NCBI GenBank assembly: GCA_039707655.1
Contig: CM077666.1
Span: 239,102,166-239,166,165 of the forward strand
DNA from: Elymus sibiricus
Lineage: Eukaryota > Streptophyta > Magnoliopsida > Poales > Poaceae
DNA: 64,000 nucleotides
Direction: 5' to 3'
The notes beneath the pieces are model-generated. The model had not been told where the DNA came from. It did not search any database and worked only from the letters and a program-made list of their open reading frames with translations. This document shows, piece after piece, positions 12,146 to 24,051 of the stretch (positions within the stretch are counted from its first letter, which is position 1; every line of letters starts with the position of its first letter). The position numbers and the translations under genes are program-made.

Positions 12146-12590
12146 TAATATGGACATAAAGGAGGAAAACCTCATGATTTTTCTTCATCAGGGTTACCAA
12201 CCCACCTTCAAGCTCTCAGTTTTGAGTGAACCGGGTCACATATTCTTGGTGGAGGCTTGCAAAATTTATCTCCTCCAAGTTATTCGTAGAAGGCCCAGAA
12301 GCCGGCTCAACATCAGACGGGTTATTATTCCCAAGATTTTCATCAAACCGAAGCACTGTGAGCTGGCTCAACGTCAGATCGGTTATTATTTCCAATATTT
12401 TCCTGCGAGGAACCAGCGTCAACAAGTTGATTGTGAAGCCGGACTATTGATATGAAAAATAGACCCGGACTTTCCTGGAGCCGGTTCATTGAATAAACCG
12501 GTTGTTTGAGCGAGCCAGTCTCTTAATGTATTAATTATTCTTATTTTCAGGAGCTTAGCATGAATGAATTCAAGCTAACCTGGGGGCAAA

Positions 12591-13182
12591 TGTCAGGGGA
12601 ATTACCCGCGGCTAGACCCGGCAGTCCAAGGCATGACCCGGCTAGACCAGAAGGCCCATGACAGAGTCGTCCAGGGCGCCATATGGGCCGGCTCTCCGTA
12701 GGCTGGGAGCCCGGAAGGAACCTGGCCAGGAAGATCAAGACCCGGCCGATGGAAGGTAGACCCGGCAAGAACCGGAGTCCCAGCACCAGAAGAAGTCCAC
12801 ATAACTTGGAAGACACGGAATGTTTACAAGACTTAGAGTAGGATTCCAACTGTGGGTAGAACCCGGAAACCTATTGTAAACTCCAGGGACCCAGCTATTA
12901 TATAAAGTGGGTTCCTAGGGCGTCCAAAGGACAAGTTTAGAGACAGACAAGTTACAATCTCTCGAAAGCTAGGTAGTGAAATAGCACTCTTGTAATCAAG
13001 ATGATGATCATCATCAATAGCAATCAAGCAGGAGTAGGCTTTTACTTCCACCATGAGGGGCCGAACCTGGGTAAACTCGTGTCTCTCGATTCCGACCAAC
13101 CCTGTTCAAGCCACCACCTAGCAGCGATAGCCTCACAACGTAGTTCTCCTATGAGAACATCTGCCGTGACAAAACCATGACA
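12591..13182 (+). repeat. 3' LTR, 592 bp
   Basis: It begins TGTCA and ends TGACA, giving the usual inverted LTR termini. A polypurine tract lies directly upstream and TATATAAA at 12899-12906. No primer site follows, confirming a 3' LTR. Confidence 0.75.
12899..12906 (+). promoter_or_regulatory. TATA box in LTR
   Basis: TATATAAA, central in the LTR and oriented with the element. Confidence 0.5.
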
Positions 13183-13869
13183 GTTGCCTTCCCACAAATC
13201 GTTATAAAGCCACAATATGCATCAATTTGACTTGAGATTTTTTTCCAAGCTGGGTTGCCTGGCTCCTGTGCTTACCCCTTATGTTTCTGACGAATTCGGC
13301 TAAGGGGTAAAGGGAGCACCTCTGTGATTGTTAATTCTAGGTCAACCTGGCAAGTACCTCAGATGGGTGAAGCCGTAAGCTAGCGGTCACAAGAACATAA
13401 TTGGTTGGCAACGGAGGAAGTGAAAATAAAGGCCTTTTTAAAGAGCACTAGACGTAGGGTGTAGAGCCTACTTATTACGCCGAGGATATTCCCGAGTTGA
13501 GGCCTTCGAGCAAGTATATTGGGACATCAGCTAACTCATCGTGATTAACATGAAACCCCGGGAAAAGGAACTGCTAGAAGAACTAGTTTTGGCCGAAGAT
13601 GTGACTTGTGTTAAACAGCAATATAACATAACTCTCTGCAGGGCTTTCGTTTTGACCTTATGGCCGGATTGCCTCATTCCCTACAAACGTTGCCCGAGGA
13701 CTCATGCCGACGTTGGGAACACTCCTCGTCCTCTAGCCGAGGAGGTAGAAGCCGATGGCTGGTTAACGAAGTATAAAATCTGCGGATATGAGCATTCAAA
13801 ATGACAAAACTACATAGAAACATAAAGTCATCATTCAGCATAAACTGTTTACAAAATCTATTGAAGGCC

Positions 13870-14625
13870 ATCTATAAGGGTATTTAGGAGACAAACCTGT
13901 TTGTTAGCCGAGCAGTTGACATGACGCTCTCATAATTCCCGTTGGCTTTGATTTCCTTTCCATCAAGGCCCTTGAGGTCGACCCTGGCAAGCTGTTCGGT
14001 CTTCACAGACAATAGTGTATCTTGACCATGGCCCATGCTTCTCGAGCACCTTCTCGGCAGGCCGACACCTTACATGTCTAAATCCAATGCCTGGCTCCCT
14101 TCAAGCGTTTAGCGAGCTCGGTCATATCCCTTGGCAGGGATTCATTGGATCATAGAGCTTAGAAAATCTTCTCCCTTGATTTTTGTTGGTCCTTCTTGGC
14201 CTTGAGCTGATTACATTCGTTGATTTTCCGAGCATGTGTCTGACGACCTGCCTCCTCTTGCACTTCGGCATAACGAGCAGCTTCTCGAGCTTGCTCAAGG
14301 TCCTTTTCAAGTTAACCTATCATCTACTCTGCTAATAAAAAGCATACAGCTTATACAAGCAGTCATCATATTGTTATCATAGGTCAGGTATTAAACTTAC
14401 CATGTGCCTCGCAGGCGAATTTCTCGATTTCGGCCACTTCTTGCTACAACTCAGCAAGCTTGGCTTTTGCTAGCTCCTGCTCCTTTAAGAGATCTTTATT
14501 CTCTTGCCGAGAAGTCTGTGTCAAACGTAACAAAATTTTGTGTCAAACACATGTCGATCCTTAATTTGGCCACCCGTGCCCAAATTCAGGCTCGGGGGCT
14601 ACTGGGCTTCGCGCTTCTCAATTAA
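13870..14625 (-). pseudogene. Antisense spliced coiled-coil gene remnant in element C
   Basis: On the minus strand a Glu/Lys/Ala-rich segment (about 14530-14401, containing 'KDLLKEQELAKAKLAEL') ends at a GTAAGT donor (complement of 14395-14400). An acceptor follows at 14329-14330, and then a second coiled-coil exon ('LEKDLEQAREAARYAEVQEE', about 14305-14150) that is broken by stops. The style, intron position after a coiled coil, and location between pol and the 3' LTR match the better preserved antisense gene of element E (53704-57330). No intact frame remains. Calling it a homologue of that gene is an inference. Confidence 0.4.
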
Positions 14626-15124
14626 AAGCCACAAAAGGGGTAAACCGATCCCCTGATCAGGTGTTGCCACCCGACCAGTGGCTCGAGGACTACTACATTG
14701 ATGATTCAATGTAGAAATTTAAAGTGCAAAACAGTTTCCAAGGAGATTACGATCCTCAGGTTGGTCGGCAGCTCCCAACCTGAGTTTCGGAAGCTATTGC
14801 GCACCACCTTTTCATTCCTAAAGTATGCTGCCGAGCAAGAAATTGATCCTCAGGACGATTTCGTGAATCGACCTGAGTCTCAGGGGCTACTGGGATCAGC
14901 GGTTTTATGTTGTCCTTCCGGTGCATCTCGGATTTTAGGCCGGCATGCACCTTGAGGGCTACTGGTTATACATCTCAGCAGAGAATAAATTGCACCAATC
15001 AAAAAAATCGACAAAAAATCAGCCCACGGCCGAGGTGGTGCACCACCTCGGAAGCGGTCCGGCATAAAGCTCGGATACGAGTGGCTGGCTCCATAGAGGA
15101 CATTTCCGGCATTAAGCTCGGCTG

Positions 15125-15420
15125 AACCCCTTCAACTTTTTCAAACCAAGGTAATCTATGACACCTCGGATGCAGACCGGTGTTGGAGCTCAGCTTCAAA
15201 AAGACACCTCGGATGCAGTCCGGCGTTGGAGCTCAGCTACAAGAGGACACCGCCGCACGGGAAAAACTTTGAACCCGAGGTGTGGCGTAAAAATAACAAG
15301 GCATTGATAAAGACCGAGAACTTAAAGGGGCGACGTGTGAACTCCTCGGATGCCCGACGTGTGAACTCCTCGGATGCCCTATGTGTGAACTCTTCGGATA
15401 CACCTCAGCGATCCTCAAGA
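15125..15420. repeat. Two tandem repeats (about 43 bp x 2 and 24 bp x 3)
   Basis: Units sharing 'acctcggatgcag' and 'ggagctcagct' occur twice at about 15158-15245. Units sharing 'gtgtgaactcctcggatgcc' occur three times at about 15343-15410. They lie in the non-coding 3' part of element C. Confidence 0.6.
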
Positions 15421-15539
15421 TAGGAGATGGGAAGATTTTTTGAACCAGCTTTCAAGACCGACGACCGAAGACGAAGAACAATTCAGAAGAACCGAGGAGC
15501 GTCCCCAACTTCAAGACCGGTTTAGGGGGCTACTATTGG

Positions 15540-15768
15540 TGTCCTGGACTAGGGGGTACTCACCACGTCGTCTCCCGACCTGGTGGGTCGGGCCGAGGAC
15601 CCCTATGGCGGTCACCTATGGGCTTCTTAGGGCAACCCATGACGCATACAAGGAAGATTCTACAAGACTTGGCACACAAGACAAGGACGCCTATAACCCT
15701 AGGCCTCTGGTACATTATATAAGCCGAGGCTAGGCTAGTTGATAGATCATATTCTAGATCATTAGAAT
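15540..15768 (+). repeat. 3' LTR of element C, first part
   Basis: TGTCCTGGACTAGG start, preceded by the polypurine tract 'tttagggggctac'. TATATAA lies at 15716-15722. It is interrupted by element A; the last 5 bp (agaat, 15764-15768) are the duplicated target. Confidence 0.7.
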
Positions 15769-18700
15769 TGTCACATCCCTAGTCTGGTAATGACCTAGGC
15801 TAGTTATTCTTTGTTACATCATGTCTAAATTTCAAATGAATTTGAAATGAGGATTGAATAAACCCTAGCAACACATTAATAAAGTAGGTTCAAATAAAAT
15901 AAATTTCAATGAACCCAAAATGGCCTTCAAATTTTTTCCATGATTTTTGGGAAATGCTGGGAACAGCAACCAGAGGTGACGCACATTTTTCCTAGCCATC
16001 TTGGAATTTGAATTAACACATATTGTACTTAATATGGGGCTTTTAAAATGCTATAAATATTTTGATAGCTCCAGTAATTCTACAAATTATAGAGGGTCTC
16101 TGGAATAATCCATCTTGCACCCACTATTTTTCCCAGGATTTATAAAAGTGGTTTAGTATTTTTTACTAAATCAAAACCAGACTGCAAACTTACCTGGCCG
16201 GCCGAGTAGACAACCAGCCCACCAGGCCCAGGCGCCAGTCGTCCTCAACCTTGTGCCAGTGGGCACGAGGGTGTGTGCCCGCGGTGCGCCAGCACGCGCA
16301 CGGCCACCGACGGCCACCTCCTGTCTGCCTGCCTCCTCCCCGACTCGCCTAAGGCTGCCACGACACCTTGGACACCTCGCCACTTTCCCCCTCGCCCTCC
16401 CTCGCCTGTTCTTCACCATGGCCAAGCCAGCCGTGAGCCCACCGTCACCGTTCGCATAGCCACAACCACTGCCTTGCCTCTCTGTCGTGTCTACAAGATC
16501 CGCCGGGACGCCCTCTTCCTCATTGCCGAGCCACGCAAGCCGGGGAGCCTTGCTTCCTCCTCAGCACCATCGTCTTCCACCTCGGGGCCAGAGATCGCCA
16601 CCGTTGATTCGTCGCCTTCGAGCCGTCCCTGAGCGCGCTGAGTATCCATACAACCTCGATGTGAGCCCCTGCCCATTTCCCCTCTAGTTTCATCGCCGTC
16701 TCCATGCCATAGCCATGCTAGCCGCCATGCCCGTGAGCTCCACGTCGCCAGCCATGTTGCCGACGAGGCTAGAGCTTGAACCAGCCGATCCCGAGCGTGT
16801 CATCATGCTCCTGGTGCCTCCAGGAGTCCGGTGAGCCCTTCGACGAGCTTCCCCGTGCCCTGCAGCCCTGCGCTCGGGCCATACTCCGGCCGCCGCCACG
16901 GGCTCTCTTCCAGCGAGCTCAGGTCACCCCCGCCCCTATCGTTTGCTCCAAACGACGTGGACGAGCCCCAAATTATCACCCGTGGTCTCCGCCGTCCAAA
17001 TGGAAACCGGAGTGGCGTTTCTGACGCCCTCCGCCGTCCCTGGTCACCGCTGGCGACTAAACACCAGCCAAAACCCGGTTTAGTTAGTGCTAATGACCCC
17101 CCTGGGTCATTGACAGGTGGGCCCAGGGCCCTATTAATTTTAGTAAGTTTTTAATTAAACTTAACTAATTACTGTCCACTGATGTGTGGGCCCCATCGTC
17201 TGTTGATTAGGTAATTAGACTAACTAACCACTGTTAACTAGCTGAGTCACTAACTAGTGGTCCCACTGGTCAGGTTTGACCTGGAACAGTCTGTTGACCT
17301 ATTGACATCACAGGGAGGCAATGCTGATGCAATAAATCCTTTTCTAGAATTATTTTAATTCTAAATAATTTGGAAATTCCAGAAAATGTTATAAACTTCT
17401 AAAGTTCATATAAAATAAACCATAGCTCGGATGGAAATGATTTATATATGGAAAATTATCAGAAAAATCCAAAGAATCCATCTGTACCATTTTCATGCAT
17501 GATAAAGCAACTTATACCTACTGTATAGGTGAAAACAACTAATTGGCATTTTAAATGCTTATGTTGGAGTTTGCATTTGAACCTTTGGTTCAAATGGACT
17601 TCATCTAAATTGAATGTTGGATGCATTAGCTCAAACCATATCATATCTCCATGTCATAACCATGCATCATATTGTTGCATTTGTCGTGTATTGATTGTCC
17701 TCGGTACTGTCCTTCTGGATAGGTCCTGCCTTCGCGAGTGGCATCGACTACCTATCCGAGGAACAGTGCTACCCTGCTAATCTTACAAGCAAGCAAACCC
17801 CCTTGATCATCCTGATACAATCCCACTCTCTCACTCCTGCTCTCTTTTATTGCATTATGACAACAATGTTTCAACTGTTACTTGTTGCGGTAGTTGAAGC
17901 CATTCCTTTGCATGACCTGTCATTGTCACAGTAAATAGCTAAACCTTCCTAGCATGATTAGGAGTTGCTTGAGCCATGTTGTGACTTCATCCATGCCATG
18001 CTTGCTATTGCTTAGAGTTGTGTCAGGTCTGATTCATCTGGGAATGAATTGGAATGTTGTGTCATGTTCTGATGATGAGAGTTAAGTGTGTGAACATGAT
18101 TTGGTAAAGGTAGCGATGAGAGGCCATGTAGGAGTACATGGTGGGTTGTCTCATTGGGACCGTCCCTAAGAACTGAGTTCTGTGTACATTGTCCAAGAAT
18201 AGCTACTACCACACATTGGGATACTTAATTGACCCTCTCGACTTATTAGTTGCCTTGATCTCTGTCCAGGAGTTGCAATTAGTTTCTGGTGTTTGTAGGT
18301 CATGCTATTGGTCTACCAAGTGGCACCCGGCCAGGTTGGCTTGGGCCAGACTAGGCACAGTGGCCTGGTGTACCAAGTGGCACCCAGATGATGGACTTGG
18401 GAACCCTGCACACATCATTTGGGGCCGTAATGGAAACTTCGAATGGACTTCCCTTGCGGGTTCAGCCTCAGATAGGCGATAAACCTGGACTAGAGTCTTG
18501 TGTGGTTAGTCAGGTTGTGGCCGACACCCTCGCCAGGCTTCCGCTTGAAGGTTGCCGAGATACATGACGTGTATTTGGTGGTAAGTGGTGAGAGCGTGTG
18601 TGAAGAAGTACACCCCTGCAGGGTTATAAAACTATTCGAATAGCCGCGTCCTCGGATATGGACTACTTGGAGACTTATGTGGTTCATTGACAACTTTAAA

Positions 18701-19813
18701 AGGATACTTTAAAATGCGCAAGATAAGTGTGAGTGCTATGGATGGCCTTAACATAGGGAGACGGGAGAGGATCCATAGTGGTGTATTGTTGTGGTGATTA
18801 GTGGACTCGTGTGTGCTCTCTTACCTCAAAGAAATTACTGGTAGTTGTAGTACAGGATAGCCACTGAGTCAAAGCTGGCTTGCTGCAGTTAAACCCCAGA
18901 ACACCCTTCTTGATACTGATGCATATGTAGTTAGTTCAGATGTAAGTCTTGCTGAGTACCTTTGTACTCACGGTTGCTTAATTATGTTTTTGCAGAGGAG
19001 ACTTTAGTCTCACTAGTAGTTCCACGTGGAGTTCGACGTTGACCGAGTAGCTTGGGAACCCCAGACAGAGGTCTGATTCCTATGGAGGGTCTTGTAGATT
19101 GTCAGGCTTCTCAGCCTTTTTCTTTTGTAGTTGTCTATACTCAGACATGTTTATGCTTCCGTCGCTTGTATGACTTTGTATGTTGGGTCATGAGACCCCT
19201 GTTTGTCATAAACATGTTATGTATGGCTCTTCGGATCCTCTTAAATAAATACTTTGAGTCATAGAGTTATGTTGTGATGCCATGTTATATCTACACATAT
19301 GGTGCATATTGTGTGTATGTTTGAAATGCATTGGTATGTGTGGGATTTGACACCTAGTTGTTTGCCTTTGGTAGCCTTCCTTACATGGAAATGCCTCTTT
19401 GTGCTTCCACTAAGCCTTGGTAGTTCGCTACTGCTCCGAACACATCATTTAACCGACATGTATCCTTCTTTGCTCCTGTGTCTGTCCCTATGGGGAAATG
19501 TAACGCGGTGTTTACTATAGTCCTTGTAGCTTTGCTACGACTTGGTTACACTCGCTGCTGGCTGACACGTGCATTGCTGGGTTACCTATGTCTGTCCCTG
19601 TACGTTTGTGCCACCTTGGTCTACAACTAGTCATGTCGACCCGGGTTCTCTGTCATATGGATGCTAGCAACATAATCATATACGTGAGCCAAAAGATGCA
19701 AACGGTCCCGGCCAAGGTAAAGGTGGTAGCCGTGTGTTACCGTGCGCGAGGCCGCAGAGTGATATGATGTGTTACATGCTAGATCTGTGTGACCTAGGAT
19801 CGGGGTCCCGACA
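15769..19813 (+). repeat. 5' LTR of element A, about 4.05 kb
   Basis: Starts TGTCACATCCC and ends GTCCCGACA. It contains a GC-rich block (about 16190-17060) between AT-rich arms. A second LTR with matching order is present at 27828-40753, once the element D insertion is removed. Reading frames inside the GC-rich block differ between the copies and are taken as chance. Confidence 0.8.
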
Positions 19814-19817
19814 GCGT

Positions 19818-19830
19818 TGGTATCAGAGCC
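19818..19830 (+). other. Primer binding site, initiator Met tRNA
   Basis: TGGTATCAGAGCC, 4 bp after the LTR end. It is a perfect initiator-Met type primer site. Confidence 0.85.
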
Positions 19831-20298
19831 TGACTGAATATAGGATTACCAAGCCAAACTGGTCGAAGTCGAGTCTAGAAATGCTTTAGTTATATAGGGG
19901 AATTGATTGTGGAAGGGAACGTAAGGCTCTTTTTACTCCTTATCCTATGTCCCTCTGATTCTTAGTCACCCTCTTCTTTTCTACGGGGTAAGAAACTAGG
20001 CCTTCCCATCTATCTACCAGGATCACGAGCTACTATTCTGTAGACTTATAGGAATGGTTGATCAGAGTCGTATTCCAGTTTTCGAGTACTTCCTGTATAG
20101 GTTGATTAGTACTATCACAGAACCTTTGAGTGATGATGTTGAGTTGTTATACTATCCCATCTTTGCACGATGTCTCATATTTTGAGCATTTTACCGCCGT
20201 TATGCTGCCCAAATTATCCTAGGCATTCAAGGGATTCTAATGCATTTGCACTACATTCTGCATCCTTATGTTGATGCTAATTCCATCCTTGTTCTTCC

Positions 20299-21302
20299 AT
20301 GGTTTTGTTCCTCAGGATGTCGCCAGTTAAACGAGGTTTGATTGCTCATAGCCAGAACCATGGAGGGGGTAGGGATGAGGAGGATCCTCCCGACCAGCCT
20401 TCGTTGGCAGAGCTCGTGTTAGAGGTTGAGAGGAACAAGCGTGAGACTAACTACTTGTTTGCACGTATTGAGCAGAACACCGCACATCAGCCCAATGAGT
20501 CAGTGACCATCCATGACTTCATCAGTTTGAACCCACCCACCTTCCATCATTCCATTGAGCCACTCGATGCAGATGATTGGCTCTGTAGCATCACTCTTAT
20601 GCTACGTTTCGTGAACGTGGCTTAAGGTGACAAGGTCACCTATGCTACATATCACCTGGAGGGTCCTGCCAGCCACTGGTGGGAGAACTATTAGGCTATG
20701 CTTCCAGCTGGCCAGATCACTTCTTGGAGAATTTCACTGAGGCCTTTCGCGAGCACCACATCCCTCAGGGTCTCATGGACCGCAAGAGGGAAGAGTTCTG
20801 TAGTTTCACCCAAGGGAAGATGGTTGTTGATGCTTACAGTAGAGAGTTTGGAAACCTTGACCGCTATGCCACAGAGGAGGTGTCCACAGATGCCAAGAAG
20901 CGGGCTAGATTCCGGAAGGATCTCAAGCCTAAGTTGCGTCGTGATCTTCATTTACACCATTGCGATACTTTCCAGGCTCTTATGAACAAGGCCATTAATG
21001 CGGAGATAGCTCAGCTCACTTATGAGGAGTCTCATAAGCACACCCGTGAATTGGGTTCTTCCTCCGGCTCTGGCTCTCAGAAGCGTCGGATTTGGATTCC
21101 GAACTCTGCTCTTCCACCCAGATATGCACCGAGGCCATCCTATGGGGCGCCTCGCCTAGTTCAGCCGTATGCTCCACCCAGGCCTATTGGTGGACCGCCT
21201 GCCAATGCGGGTCCATGTCCTACTTCTAGGACTTGCTTCACATGTGGAGAGCCAGGACACTATTCACGTGACTGCCCACAGGCCAGTTTTGCTCCACCCT
21301 AG
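20299..21302 (+). pseudogene. gag of element A, broken
   Basis: Capsid/nucleocapsid protein of a Tekay (Del)-type chromovirus-like element. The N-terminal part is open to a TAA at 20623-20625. The same frame continues through a 'YHLEGPASHWWENY' segment to a TAG near 20695, and a frameshift around 20715 leads into the second half (to 21302). That half has 'REFGNLDRY', a Pro/Arg-rich linker and a complete CCHC zinc knuckle at 21234-21275 (Cys-Phe-Thr-Cys ... Gly-His ... Cys). Element orientation and the adjacent primer site support the call. At least two stops and one frameshift disable it. Confidence 0.8.
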
Positions 21303-21907
21303 TCCGACAAGTTTGTTGGCTGTGGTAAGCCATCAGGCAGGATGATCCATGCCAAGCTAGCTCCCACTGAATGTGGACGTGTGCATCACATCTTAGCTGA
21401 AGAAGCTAATGATGATTCAGATGTCGTTCTTGGTACACTCCTTGTCATTTGTCATCCAGCATAGGTTCTATTTGATACTGGAGCATCTCACTCCTTCATC
21501 TCCGAAGGCTATGCCCGTTTGCATGACATGTCATTTTGTGATATGCCAACTCCACTCTTCAAACTCCAAGGTCTAGATGGCAAACTACCAGAATAAGCTA
21601 TGGCAACGAAATCCTTGTTGATAGACTTGTATTCCTTGCATCACTGATAGCTCTCAAGTCTTCATACATCAACATCAACATCATTTTGGGTATGGACATG
21701 ACAGCTCATCATGCCAAGATAGATTGTTTCACCAGGTCTGTTCAGCTTACACACCCTTCTGGCAAGATAGTCACTGTCTCAACTAGAGTTGCAGAGCGTC
21801 AACTCTATTCACTTAATGCCAGTCCTCTCCCAGACCTTGAAGATATTCCGGTAGTCCGAGACTTTCCGGATGTCTTCCCAGAAGAACTGCCAGGTACAGG
21901 GATGTAG
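21303..21907 (+). pseudogene. Aspartic protease region of element A, broken
   Basis: The retroviral-type aspartic protease motif 'LFDTGASHSFIS' is encoded near 21468-21503 with catalytic DTG, directly preceded by an in-frame TAG near 21462. The downstream frame 21686-21907 holds the end of the protease domain and the linker to reverse transcriptase ('[12 protein letters not shown]'). Several stops make it non-functional. Confidence 0.7.
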
Positions 21908-22641
21908 AGTTTGTGATAGATCTTATCCCAGGAACTGTCCCAATTTCTAGAAGACCTTATAAGATGGCAACCTTAGAGCTAGCTGAGCTTAAGAAACAAC
22001 TTGATGAGTCATTGCAAAAGGTTTTCATCCGTCCTAGTTCTTCTCCATGGGCTTGTCCTGTCCTCTTTGTCAATAAGAAGGATGGAACGGATCGGATGGT
22101 TGTAGATTATCGACCCGTCAATCTGGTCACAATAAAGAACAAGTATCCGCTCCTCAGAATTAATGATCTATATGACCAGCTCACTGGATCCTTGGTCTTT
22201 TCCAAGATGGATTTGAGGTTAGGCCATCATCTAATCAAGATCAGAAACGGGGACATCCCCAAGACGGCCGTTGTCACTTGTTATGGCCAGTACGAGTACA
22301 CCGTTATGTCCTTCGGTCTAACCAATGCTCCATCCACATTCTCTCGCTTGATGAACTCGATCTTCATGGAGTACTTAGATAAGTTCGTCATGGTTTACCT
22401 CGATGATATACTTATTTACTCGAAGAACAAAGCAGAACATGTTGAGCATCTCAGACTTGTGTTAGAAAAACTCAGAGAGCACTGCCCTTATGCCAAGTTC
22501 TCCAAGTGTGAATTTTGGTTGCCAGAAGTGACCTATCTTGGCCACGTGATCTCAGGTAAAGGTATCGCTGTCAATCCCGAGAGAGATCAGGCCGTTCTTA
22601 GTTGGATTCCGCCTGAATCAGTTAAGCAAGTTAGGTTGTTT
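21908..22641 (+). pseudogene. Reverse transcriptase of element A, truncated
   Basis: Continuous frame with the gypsy reverse transcriptase order: '[16 protein letters not shown]', '[17 protein letters not shown]', 'MVVDYRPVN', 'FSKMDL', '[17 protein letters not shown]', then the catalytic YLDD box at about 22396-22407, and 'FSKCEFWL...YLGHVIS'. The conserved domain stops in the thumb region at about 22635, where the DNA changes to mid-LTR sequence. RNase H, integrase and any chromodomain of A are missing. The frame runs 27 bp into the LTR by chance (stop at 22666-22668). Confidence 0.85.
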
Positions 22642-24051
22642 CCCTGCTCTCATCGTTTGGGGCCGTGATAGAAACTTCGGTTGGACTTCCTTTGCGGATA
22701 CAACCTCAAATAGGCGATAAACCTGGACTAGAGTCTTGCGTGGTTAGTCAGGTTAGGTCCGACACCCTCGCCAGGCTTCCGCTTGAAGGTTGCCGAGATA
22801 CATGACGTGTACATGGTGGTAAGTGGTGAGAGCGTGTGTGAAGAAGTACACCCCTACAAGGTTATCAAACTATTCGAATAGCCGCGTCCGCGGATATGGA
22901 CTACTTGGAAGCTTACATTGTTCATAGATAACTTGAAGTGGATACCCTAAAATGCGCAAGATAAGTGTGGGTTCTATGGATGGCCTTCTCGTAGGGAGAC
23001 GGGAGAGGATCCATAGTGGTGTATTGATATGGTGAATATCTGGACTCGTCTGCGCTCTCTCACCCCAAAGAAGTTACCTGTAGTCATAGTTCTGGATAGC
23101 CACTGAGTCAAAGCTGGCTTGCTACAGTAAACTCCACAACCCCATTGTTGATACTGATGCATATGTAGTTAGTTCTGATGTAAGTCTTGCTGAGTACCTT
23201 TGTACTCACGGTTGCTTAATTTATGTTTTGCAGAGGAAACCTCAGTCTCACTAGTGGTTTCTACGATGAGTTTGACATTGACCGATTAGCTTGGGAATCC
23301 CAAATAGAGGTCTGGTTCCTATGGAGGGTCTTGTAGATAGTCAGGCTTCCCAGCCTTTTTCTTTTGTAGTTGTCTGTACTCAAACATGTTATGCTTCCGT
23401 TGCTTGAATGACTTTGTATGTTGGGTCATGAGACCCATGATTGTAATATCATGTTATGTATGGCTCTTCGGAGCCTCTTAAATAAACACTTTGAGTCGTA
23501 GGGTTATGTTGTGATGCCATGTTGTATCTGCACATATCATGCATATTGTGTGTATGTTTTGAAATGCATTGGTATGTGTGGGATTCGACACCTAGTTATC
23601 TACCTTTGGTAGCCTTTCCTAGAGGGAAATGCCTCCTAGTGCTTCCACTGAGCCTTGGTAGTTCGCTACTGCTCTGGAACACATGGATTGACTGGCATGT
23701 ATCCTTTTTTGCTCCTGTGTCTGTCCCTACGGGGAAATGTCATGCGTTGTTCCTTTAAGTCCTTGTAGCTTGCTATGACTTGGGTTCATACGTTGATGAC
23801 CGATACGTGCATTGCTAGGTTACCTATGCCTGTCCCTATACGTTTGTGCCACCTTGGTTTATGACTAGTCATGTCGACCTGGGTTCTCTGTCATATGGAT
23901 GCTAGCATCACAATCATATACGTGAGCCAAAAGACGCAAACGGTCCCGGCCAAGGTAAAGGCGGCAGCCGTGGGTTACCGTGCGTGAGGCCGCAAAGTGA
24001 TATGATGTGTCTTATGCTAGATCGGTGTGACTTAGGATCGGGGTCCCGACA
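22642..24051 (+). repeat. 5' LTR fragment of element B
   Basis: Matches the last third of the Tekay-like LTR, compare 30520-30643 plus 39496-40753, and ends GTCCCGACA next to a primer site. The first part is deleted at the junction with A's reverse transcriptase. Confidence 0.8.

Larger units (their letters stand above)
9346..13182 (+). mobile_element. 3' end of a Tat-like LTR retrotransposon, plus strand, 5' truncated
   Basis: A complete LTR at 12591-13182 is preceded by a polypurine tract ('ctgggggcaaa'), so it is a 3' LTR of a plus-strand element. No 5' LTR or full pol lies upstream. A short open segment around 9485-9576 ending in TAA could be the tail of pol, but this is weak. The 3 kb before the LTR is non-coding, with several tandem repeats. 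The last 22 bp of the LTR resemble those of element E at 52151 in opposite orientation, so the two families are related. The left breakpoint (about 9346) is placed where the 55 bp array ends. Confidence 0.5.

Noticed and set aside
13541..13804. 87-codon plus-strand frame
   Set aside because: No recognisable motif and located in element C's internal region where only decayed coding is expected.
16171..17154. Several 60-119 codon frames in the GC-rich LTR block
   Set aside because: Not conserved in the sister LTR at 28340-29250, no domain, and frames on both strands.
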